Part shown: positions 1-6,146 of the stretch, one piece after another
Layout: each line of letters begins with the position of its first letter
How positions within the stretch are numbered: the stretch's first letter is position 1
Source: an uncultured Nostocoides sp.
Lineage (GTDB): Bacteria > Actinomycetota > Actinomycetes > Actinomycetales > Dermatophilaceae
Assembly: GCA_936931335.1 (NCBI GenBank)
Contig: CAKZIH010000042.1
Location: 1 to 8,797 of the forward strand
Direction of reading: 5' to 3'
DNA: 8,797 nucleotides
Translations under genes and position numbers: made by a program
The notes under the pieces: generated by a model
Database searches by the model: none
The model's input: only the letters and a program-made list of their open reading frames with translations
Told to the model about the DNA's origin: nothing

Positions 1-1
1 C

Positions 2-1429
2 GCGCTCCTCGGTGCGGCGGGTGACTTCGCCGACCGCCTGCCGGGCAGCGACGCTGCCGGCTTCGTCGCGCATGTGTCGGCTCTCGAACTGGCGGCCGAC
101 CGAATTGCTGCCGCCGGCACCGACGAGGAGCGGGTCCAGGTGCTCACCCCGCACGCCGCGGCCGGACGCGAGTATGACGTGGTCGTCGTCGCCGGCGTCC
201 AGGAAGGTAGTTGGCCCGATCTGCGCCTGCGTGGCTCTTTGCTGGGCTCCGAAGACCTGGTCGACCATTGCCTGGGCCGGCAGCGCTCCATCCGATCAGC
301 GCAGGCCGCGATCCGTCACGACGAGGCCCGGCTCTTCCACGTGGCGATCTCCCGGGCTCGCGCGCGACTGCATGTCAGCGCGGTGCGGGATGACAGCGAA
401 CAGCCCTCGCCCTTCCTCGACGTCATCGACCCCGGTCCCGATACCGGGGGCGAGCGGCCGTTCACCGAGGTCGGCGATGCGCTGGACCTGGCCGGTGCGG
501 TCGGCCGGCTGCGCCGCACCGTGCTGAGCGAGCCCAGCGGCGAGGCCGCGGCGCAACTCGCCGCCCTGGCCGAGGTGGGGGTTCGGGGTGCCCACCCCGG
601 CAGTTGGTGGGGGGTGCGGGAGGCAACGGATGCACGTCCCCGGGTTGCTCCGCAGGAGCCGGTGCGGATCTCCCCGTCCGCGCTGGTCAGTTTCGGCCAA
701 TGTCAGGTACGTCATCTGCTCACCCGGCTCGGCGGGGAGGGCCCGGCCATTGGCTCGGCGGCACTGGGCACCCTCGTGCACGAGGTCATCGCGACCTGCG
801 GGGACGCCGGAGTCGAGGTCCTGTCGGCGCGCCTGGATGGGGCCTGGGCGCGCCTGGGGGCGCAGGGGGGCTGGCTGGAGCGCAAGCAACGCGCGGACGC
901 CGAGGCCATGCTCCAACGCGCTGCCGGCTACTTCGCGTATGCCGCGAGCCAGGGCTGGCGGCGGGTCGCCGCAGAGGAGTCGATGCGGGTCGTCGTCGGT
1001 CGGGCGCAGATCTCCGGGATCGTCGACCGGCTGGAGAGCGACGCGCAGGGCCGTCTGCGGATCATCGATTACAAGACCGGCTCGAGCAAGCCGCGCCGCA
1101 CCGAGGTGGCTCGCCACCCGCAGTTGGGGGTCTACCAGGTTGCCGTCGAGCGTGGGGCCTTCGCCGACCTGGCGGGTGCCGGCGCGACGTCGGCCGGGGC
1201 GGCATTGGTCCAGCTCGGCAAGGCCGGGACCAAGACCGCGGCCACCAGCGTGCAATTGCAGGACCCGTTGGCCGCCGATGACGACCCCCAATGGGCGCAC
1301 CGGCTGGTCACCGAGGCGGCCGAGGCCCTAGCTGGGGCGCAGTTCCAGGCCACCGTCGGCGATTGGTGTCGGACGTGCCCGGTGCGCACCTCCTGCCCGG
1401 CGGTGCCCGAAGGCGGGATGCTGGCATGA
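2..1429 (+). CDS. adnA: AdnA, helicase-nuclease subunit (3' part only)
   Basis: This is the C-terminal 475 residues of the AdnA subunit of the AdnAB motor-nuclease, which unwinds and resects DNA double-strand breaks in actinobacteria. The frame is open from the first bases, so the start lies outside the window; mycobacterial AdnA is about 1,050 residues. In visible-residue numbering, the end of the UvrD-like motor shows motif V (LTPHAAAGREYD, about 48-59) and motif VI (HVAISRAR, about 113-120). A RecB-family PD-(D/E)XK nuclease follows: H260 in GTLVHE, D342 in SGIVDR, D356 and K358 in IIDYKTG, and Q374 in HPQLGVYQ. C234, just before the nuclease, and C456, C459 and C465 at the end (C-x2-C-x5-C) match the four-Cys iron-sulfur layout of AddB-type nucleases. 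Motif V has Ala where UvrD-type motors normally have Lys. The stop overlaps the adnB start (ATGA), implying translational coupling. Confidence 0.93.
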   Translation, partial: ALLGAAGDFADRLPGSDAAGFVAHVSALELAADRIAAAGTDEERVQVLTPHAAAGREYDVVVVAGVQEGSWPDLRLRGSLLGSEDLVDHCLGRQRSIRSAQAAIRHDEARLFHVAISRARARLHVSAVRDDSEQPSPFLDVIDPGPDTGGERPFTEVGDALDLAGAVGRLRRTVLSEPSGEAAAQLAALAEVGVRGAHPGSWWGVREATDARPRVAPQEPVRISPSALVSFGQCQVRHLLTRLGGEGPAIGSAALGTLVHEVIATCGDAGVEVLSARLDGAWARLGAQGGWLERKQRADAEAMLQRAAGYFAYAASQGWRRVAAEESMRVVVGRAQISGIVDRLESDAQGRLRIIDYKTGSSKPRRTEVARHPQLGVYQVAVERGAFADLAGAGATSAGAALVQLGKAGTKTAATSVQLQDPLAADDDPQWAHRLVTEAAEALAGAQFQATVGDWCRTCPVRTSCPAVPEGGMLA

Positions 1430-4400
1430 GCAGTACCCGGTTCGCCACGACCGGTGGCGCTGCGGCATCCGATGGCGGCGCCGCGGCCGGAGGGGAGCCT
1501 GCCGACCAGCCGTCCTTGTCGGCGGCAGCGATCGCCGCGGCGCTCGGTCAACCGCCGCCCACGGCCCAGCAGGCCGCCATCATCGAGCATCCGCCGTCCC
1601 CGGTGCTCGTGGTGGCCGGAGCCGGTTCGGGCAAGACCGAGACCATGGCCGCCCGGGTGGTGTGGCTGGTGGCGAACCGCATCGTGGAACCGGATGCGGT
1701 CCTCGGTCTCACCTTTACTCGCAAGGCTGCCGCCGAGCACGCCCACCGGGTCGGCACGCGACTGCGTACCCTGCGGGAGGCGGGGCTTTGGGCGCCCGCG
1801 GACGGCGAGGCCGGACTGCTTGCCCCTCCGTCGATCTCGACCTACCACGCGTATGCCGGGCGATTGGTCCGGGAACACGCCCTGCGGATCGGACGGGAGC
1901 CCGAGGCCCGGCTGCTCACCGAGGCCTCTGCCTGGCAGATCGCGCACGAGGTGGTGGCCGCATACGACGGGCCGCTGGAAGAAATCGGGCGGGCGGAGTC
2001 GACGATCACCGCGGCCGTGGTCCACCTCGCCGGTGAATTGGCCGAACATTTGGTCACACCGGAGCAACTGGCCGAATGGTTGGATCGCATCGAGGCGCGC
2101 TTCGTCGCCATCGAGACCGCCGGCCGGGCCCTGACCGGCGACAGCGCGGCGATGCGGGCCGATCTCGCTGCGCGCCGGGCGCTGATCCCGGTGCTCGCCG
2201 CGTATGCCGCGGCCAAGCGCGCCCGCGGTGCCCTGGACTTCGCCGACCAAATGGCCCTGGCCGCGCAGATCGCCACCGGCCATCCGGCGGTGGGGGCGAT
2301 CGAACGGGCCCGGTACCGGGCGGTCCTGCTCGATGAGTTCCAGGACACCTCCCATGCCCAACTGGAGCTGCTGCGGGCGCTCTTCGCTCCGCCCGGCACG
2401 GCGATGGCCGTCACCGCCGTGGGGGACCCGCATCAGTCCATCTACGCCTGGCGCGGTGCCAGCGCGGCCACCCTGGCGGCCTTCCCCCAGGCATTCGGGG
2501 CGGGCCAGGCGCCAGTGCTCCCTCTGTCGGTGACCTGGCGCAATGATCACCGCGTGCTCGCGGCGGCCAATGCCGTGGCCGCGCCCCTGCGGGCGGGGGC
2601 GCACGTCCCCGTCGAGCCGCTCGTGGCGGCTCCGAAGGCCGGACCTGGGCGGGTGGAGGCACTGCGCGCCCATACGGTGGAGGAGGAGGCCGACGCGGTC
2701 GCCGCCTGGATCGTCGCCCAGCGCGCCGCCGGCGCCACCTCCAGCGCGGTGCTCTGCCGCAAGCGATCCCAGTTCGCACCGATCCTCGCCGCGCTGGAGG
2801 CGGCCGGGGCGCCCTACGAGGTGGTCGGGATCGGCGGCCTGCTGTTGACCCCCGAGGTGCAGGATGTGGTGGCCCTGCTCTCCATCGCGCACGATGCGGC
2901 CCGCGGTGACCGGCTGATGCGGCTGCTCACCGGGCCCCTGGTGCGCATCGGGGCGGCGGACCTGGATGCCTTCCATGCCTGGGCCCGGCGTGCGCAGCAG
3001 CCCGCCGATCATCGGGGACCCCAGTCGCACGGCACCGACTTGAGCGATGCCGCCGCCGACCGGGTCAGCCTCGTGGAGGCCCTGCGGGTGCTGGCCGACA
3101 GTTCGCCGGCCGAACGGGCGGAGACCGGCATCGGCCCGGTCGCCCTAGGCCGGCTGATCGACCTGGCCCGCCGCATCGCCCAGGTCCGCGCCGCCACCGG
3201 CACGGGAATCGCCGAACTCGTCGGCGAGGCCGAACGCGCGCTCGGCCTGGACATCGAGGTCCTCGCCCGCCCGGCCTTCTCGACGGCGGCCGCTCGCGCT
3301 CACCTGGACGCCTTCACGGATGTCGCGGCGCAATTCGCCGCCGGTAGCGACCGCCCCACCATCGGCGGTTTCCTGGCCTGGCTGGATGCCGCATTGGAGG
3401 AGGAACGCGGGCTGGACCTGGGCACCATGGACAGCGCGCCCGGAGCCGTCCAGGTGCTCACCGTGCACGCCGCCAAGGGGCTGGAGTGGGACGCGGTCGC
3501 CGTGCCTGGTCTGGTCGAGTCCGGCTTCCCGGTCCATTCGGCCAGCACCACGACATACGACGAGCAGGGCGGCAACTGGCGCATCGGCTCGCCCGCTGAC
3601 AGCGCGTGGACACGCGGCGTCGACTCGCTGCCCTACGACCTGCGCGGGGACTCGGCGGCGCTGCCGGCCCTGGACTGGCGCAGCGCGGGGGATGCGCCCG
3701 AGTTCGACCAGCGGCGGGTGCAGTTCCGGGCGGACGCCGGGGCCGCGGCCATCGCCGAGGAACGCCGCCTGGCCTATGTCGCCTTCACCCGAGCTCGTCA
3801 CCACCTCTTGCTCACTGCACACGTATGGGGCACCCAGACCTCCCCGCGCCTGCCCAGCCGATTCCTCACCGAGTTGCGCGCCGACCACCCCGACCTGATC
3901 GAGGTGGGCCACTGGGCCGACGATCCCGAACCCGGCACCGAGAACCCGCGACTGGCCGCGCCGGTCAGCGCCACCTGGCCGCGCCACGAACCGCCGCCGC
4001 AGCACATCCTCGCTGCCGCCGGTGCGGTGCTGGCGAGCCCGCCCGCGGATCGGCTGCCCCCCGAACTCAGCGTCCTGCTTGCCGAACGGGCCGCGCCCCG
4101 AGCCGGCGCCTTCGATCCCGCCGACCCGCAAGCGGCACCTCGCGCCCTGGCGGCGTTGGGCGGCCATGTGACCACCTCGCAGCTGGTGTCCTATGTGGCC
4201 GACCCCACGGCCTTCCCCGCGGCGGTGCGCCGCCCCATGCCCCAGCCGCCATCCCCGGGCACCCGCCGGGGCACCGCCTTCCACTCCTGGGTGGAGCGCC
4301 ACTACCGACGCAGCGCACTTCTGGAGCCGGACGAGCTACCCGGCAGCGCCGACCTGGACGAGCCCCCCGGCGCGGACCTGGATGTGCTGATCGAGCGATT

Positions 4401-4755
4401 CCGGGAATCGCCCTGGGCCGCCCGGGAGCCGCTGGAGGTGGAGGTGGCGGTCGAGATGGTGCTGGCGGGGGTGGCGATCCGGGGCCGGATCGATGCGGTC
4501 TTTCCCGACGGCGACGACGGCGTGATCATCGTGGACTGGAAGACCGGTGCGCCACCGGCCGGCGGGGTCGGTGCCGCGCGCGCCACTCAGCTCGCGGTAT
4601 ACCGGATCGCCTATGCCCGGTTGCGGGGTCTCGACCCGGCGCGGGTGCGGGCGGCCTTCTACTACGCCGGCACCGGCGCCACGATCTATCCGGAGGTGGC
4701 GTCCCAGGCCGAGCTCGACGCCCTGGCCGCGGAGCTGTCCGGCTCACCGGGCTGA
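1426..4755 (+). CDS. adnB: AdnB, lead motor and nuclease subunit
   Basis: A complete 1,109-residue UvrD/Rep-type helicase with a C-terminal nuclease, partner of AdnA; mycobacterial AdnB is about 1,100 residues. The ATG at 1426 overlaps the adnA stop, with a purine-rich GAAGGCGGG about 8 bases upstream. All motor motifs are present: Q motif near Q49, Walker A AGAGSGKT (64-71), Ia LTFTRKAAAE (95-104), II LLDEFQDT (301-308), III VGDPHQSIYAWRG (332-344), IV TWRN (370-373), V LTVHAAKGLEWD (678-689) and VI AYVAFTRAR (783-791). A spacer of about 150 residues precedes a nuclease with H953 (GTAFHSW), D1023 (GRIDAVF), D1037 and K1039 (IIVDWKTG) and Q1054. Unlike AdnA it has no cysteine cluster around the nuclease. 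Motor and nuclease therefore both look active. In mycobacteria the AdnB ATPase is reported to be the essential motor. The 3' end overlaps the convergent gene at 4686-5819. Confidence 0.96.
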   Translation: MSSTRFATTGGAAASDGGAAAGGEPADQPSLSAAAIAAALGQPPPTAQQAAIIEHPPSPVLVVAGAGSGKTETMAARVVWLVANRIVEPDAVLGLTFTRKAAAEHAHRVGTRLRTLREAGLWAPADGEAGLLAPPSISTYHAYAGRLVREHALRIGREPEARLLTEASAWQIAHEVVAAYDGPLEEIGRAESTITAAVVHLAGELAEHLVTPEQLAEWLDRIEARFVAIETAGRALTGDSAAMRADLAARRALIPVLAAYAAAKRARGALDFADQMALAAQIATGHPAVGAIERARYRAVLLDEFQDTSHAQLELLRALFAPPGTAMAVTAVGDPHQSIYAWRGASAATLAAFPQAFGAGQAPVLPLSVTWRNDHRVLAAANAVAAPLRAGAHVPVEPLVAAPKAGPGRVEALRAHTVEEEADAVAAWIVAQRAAGATSSAVLCRKRSQFAPILAALEAAGAPYEVVGIGGLLLTPEVQDVVALLSIAHDAARGDRLMRLLTGPLVRIGAADLDAFHAWARRAQQPADHRGPQSHGTDLSDAAADRVSLVEALRVLADSSPAERAETGIGPVALGRLIDLARRIAQVRAATGTGIAELVGEAERALGLDIEVLARPAFSTAAARAHLDAFTDVAAQFAAGSDRPTIGGFLAWLDAALEEERGLDLGTMDSAPGAVQVLTVHAAKGLEWDAVAVPGLVESGFPVHSASTTTYDEQGGNWRIGSPADSAWTRGVDSLPYDLRGDSAALPALDWRSAGDAPEFDQRRVQFRADAGAAAIAEERRLAYVAFTRARHHLLLTAHVWGTQTSPRLPSRFLTELRADHPDLIEVGHWADDPEPGTENPRLAAPVSATWPRHEPPPQHILAAAGAVLASPPADRLPPELSVLLAERAAPRAGAFDPADPQAAPRALAALGGHVTTSQLVSYVADPTAFPAAVRRPMPQPPSPGTRRGTAFHSWVERHYRRSALLEPDELPGSADLDEPPGADLDVLIERFRESPWAAREPLEVEVAVEMVLAGVAIRGRIDAVFPDGDDGVIIVDWKTGAPPAGGVGAARATQLAVYRIAYARLRGLDPARVRAAFYYAGTGATIYPEVASQAELDALAAELSGSPG

Positions 4756-5819
4756 CCGCCCAGCCGGACCGGTTCGGTGATAGCCGGGCCGGGCTCGGCG
4801 CCGCTGGTCTGCTGCTGGGGCGAGGAGTCGGCGGAACTGCGGGCCGAGCCCGTGGTCGGGCCGGTGGTCGAACCCGCGGCGCGACCCGAAGGGATCAGCG
4901 GGATCTCGCTGACCTCATCGGCCAGTTCGTGCAGGCGGTCGGTGGCCAGCGCCACGACCTGCGGATAACCCGCCGCGATCGCGTCGATTAGGTCGGTGAC
5001 ATAACCGAGTTCGGCGAAGAGCTGTGCCCGGGTGAGCAGGTGCCGGTCGGGGCGGGTGGTGCGGGCACGGGCATACGCCTTGGCAACGGCGATCACGGCG
5101 GCCGGCGCGGCCTCGCGGATCAGGCCGGCGAAATCGTCGGCGGGGTCGGCCACCTTGGCGCGGCGCCAGCCGACGACCCCATGGATGGTCGCAGCCCCCT
5201 CGGCATCCTCGGTCAGCAGCACATGCCGTCCCTCCAGCCCGCCGTGGACCGGGACGGGCACCCATTGCCAGAGCGCGACATTTTCCAGCGCCTCTTCCCA
5301 GCGAGTGAGTAGTGCAGCCGGCACCCGGCCGGTAGCGGCGGCCCGGTCGAGCTCGGTCAGTCGCCGCTGCCGGTATTCATCGGGGGTATAGGACTCCAGA
5401 CCGGCGTCCTCAAGGAGGTCGGGATCGAGATTGTGAATCCGGGCGAGCAGTTCGCCCAGACGCGGGGCGAGCGGGTGCTCCGGTTCCAGGCCAGCGAGCT
5501 GCAGCTCCCGGCCGGCGATGACCCGCTGCACATGCACCCGGCCACCGTCGGGCAGGCTCACGGTGCCCTGGGAGACCGGAACCGTCACCCCGATCCGGCG
5601 GGCCAGCACCGCTGCAGCCGCGGCACCGGCGTCCAGGGCGACCGCGGAGGTCGGCGAACTGCCGGCCCGGGCCAGCCAGGAACGCCCCGCGTCGTCTTGC
5701 ACGATCGCGGAGTCGATTCCGGCGCCCGGATCGTCGAGAAGGGCGCCGGTGGCTACCGGTTTCAGTCCGGGAATGGCCGCGCTGGCGAGTGCGGCCAGTT
5801 GGTTGGGGGTGCGGGTCAC
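4686..5819 (-). CDS. Phosphotransferase-fold protein, probable pseudokinase
   Basis: 377 residues resembling the aminoglycoside/macrolide phosphotransferase (APH, protein-kinase-like) family. The N-lobe (about 35-105) includes WLARAG and VHVQRVIAGREL; the C-lobe has the family pattern LGELLARIHNLDP (121-133), VPVHGGLEGRHVLL (188-202) and GVVGWRRAKVADPADDFAGL (214-233). The family catalytic motif HGDxxxxN is here HGG...H (D to G at 194, N to H at 199), and the metal-binding Asp of the usual I-D-W is Gly217. Catalysis as a standard APH is therefore unlikely. Residues 305-377 are a Ser/Gly/Thr/Pro-rich, probably disordered tail, and the last 23 or so are encoded antisense to adnB. I chose the GTG at 5819 because the protein then opens with TRTPNQLAALASAAIPG, like family N-termini. 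GGTGGAG lies just upstream, although only two bases away. An in-frame GTG at 5858 is the alternative and would add 13 residues. Substrate and role are unknown; the resemblance to drug-resistance enzymes is not evidence of resistance. Confidence 0.85.
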   Translation of the reverse strand: MTRTPNQLAALASAAIPGLKPVATGALLDDPGAGIDSAIVQDDAGRSWLARAGSSPTSAVALDAGAAAAAVLARRIGVTVPVSQGTVSLPDGGRVHVQRVIAGRELQLAGLEPEHPLAPRLGELLARIHNLDPDLLEDAGLESYTPDEYRQRRLTELDRAAATGRVPAALLTRWEEALENVALWQWVPVPVHGGLEGRHVLLTEDAEGAATIHGVVGWRRAKVADPADDFAGLIREAAPAAVIAVAKAYARARTTRPDRHLLTRAQLFAELGYVTDLIDAIAAGYPQVVALATDRLHELADEVSEIPLIPSGRAAGSTTGPTTGSARSSADSSPQQQTSGAEPGPAITEPVRLGGQPGEPDSSAARASSSAWDATSG

Positions 5820-5976
5820 GGCTCCACCGTATGTCGCCCGCCCGGCTCGTTGCGGCACCGACGCGGCGCTATACCCACCGGCCCCGGCAGGTATGAGGGT
5901 CGGCGTTGCGGGCCTACCCGGGGGGAACAGTGCGAGGCAGCACGCCGGGAGGGGATGTGAGCCACGTCATATCCAA

Positions 5977-6006
5977 ACGCCGCAACCGAAGGCTCGGCTG
6001 CGGCGT
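5977..6006 (-). terminator. Hairpin terminator for the AI-2E gene (minus strand)
   Basis: The arms ACGCCGCA (5977-5984) and TGCGGCGT (5999-6006) are perfectly complementary. They continue inward through one imperfect pair to CCGA/TCGG around a four-base loop. The imperfect pair is A-C if read as plus-strand RNA but G-U if read as minus-strand RNA, where the stem becomes 13 continuous pairs. On the minus strand a short T run (TTTGGAT) follows. It lies about 140 bases beyond the AI-2E stop codon and would also separate that gene from the phosphotransferase-like gene. The short T tail is typical of GC-rich actinobacterial terminators but makes the call less than certain. Confidence 0.6.
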
Positions 6007-6019
6007 CAAGAGAGATGGG

Positions 6020-6037
6020 CCGGGCCGGGGGGCCCGG
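6020..6037. repeat. Short inverted repeat with a homopolymer loop
   Basis: CCGGGCC (6020-6026) and GGCCCGG (6031-6037) form a perfect seven-pair stem around GGGG (CCCC on the minus strand). It sits between the two terminator-like hairpins. On the minus strand it contains a run of six C at loop and stem. Function unknown. Confidence 0.5.
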
Positions 6038-6040
6038 GCA

Positions 6041-6085
6041 GCGGCGGGTCGTGTCGGGGGACGCGGCCCGCCGCACCTTTTCGTT
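6041..6085 (+). terminator. Intrinsic terminator reading on the plus strand
   Basis: GCGGCGGG (6041-6048) pairs with CCCGCCGC (6067-6074). The stem continues inward through TCGTGT (6049-6054) against ACGCGG (6061-6066), leaving a six-base loop, CGGGGG. This gives 14 pairs, two of them U-G when read as plus-strand RNA; on the minus strand the same positions would be A-C mismatches. It is followed on the plus strand by ACCTTTTCGTT. Stem, compact loop and T tract all indicate plus-strand polarity. No plus-strand gene precedes it between the end of adnB and here, so the transcript it would end is unidentified. It could also stop antisense transcription from running into the AI-2E gene. Confidence 0.6.
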
Positions 6086-6094
6086 CGGCCTTTG

Positions 6095-6143
6095 CCGGCC
6101 CCGGTCCCAGCCGGAGCGGACCCGGCGAGCAGGGACGGGCCGG
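6095..6143. repeat. Imperfect inverted repeat at the 3' end of the AI-2E gene
   Basis: CCGGCCC and GTCCC (6095-6101 and 6104-6108, split by a two-base bulge) are complementary to GGGAC and GGGCCGG (6132-6136 and 6137-6143) across a 23-base loop. It begins three bases past the AI-2E stop on the minus strand. It could stabilise or help end that mRNA, but no T run follows in that direction, so I do not call it a terminator. Confidence 0.4.
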
Positions 6144-6146
6144 TGA

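Larger units (their letters stand above)
5820..6146. other. Gene-free, hairpin-rich interval between two minus-strand genes
   Basis: About 327 bases separate the start of the phosphotransferase-like gene from the end of the AI-2E gene. I find no convincing coding region. The interval holds at least four inverted repeats (5977-6006, 6020-6037, 6041-6074, 6095-6143), listed separately. It must also contain the promoter of the phosphotransferase-like gene unless that gene is read through from the AI-2E gene. The only -10-like element I see for it is TATAGC on the minus strand at about 5865-5870, without a matching -35, so I do not call it. Confidence 0.7.

Noticed and set aside
74..76. GTG as a start codon for the first gene
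   Set aside because: The frame is open upstream and the residues before it continue the helicase domain, so this is an internal Val.
1132..3030. A 632-codon open frame on the minus strand across adnA and adnB
   Set aside because: It is antisense to two clearly conserved genes, is Arg/Gly/Pro/His-rich without domains, and is expected by chance in very GC-rich coding DNA.
3145..4302. A 385-codon minus-strand frame and a plus-strand frame at 3606-4991 over adnB
   Set aside because: Both are shadows of adnB, with low-complexity Arg/Gly/Pro composition and no recognisable motif.
6004..6009. TTGACG on the minus strand with TATGAC about 32 bases on, as a promoter for the phosphotransferase-like gene
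   Set aside because: The spacing is about twice the 16-18 bases required, and the hairpin lies between them.
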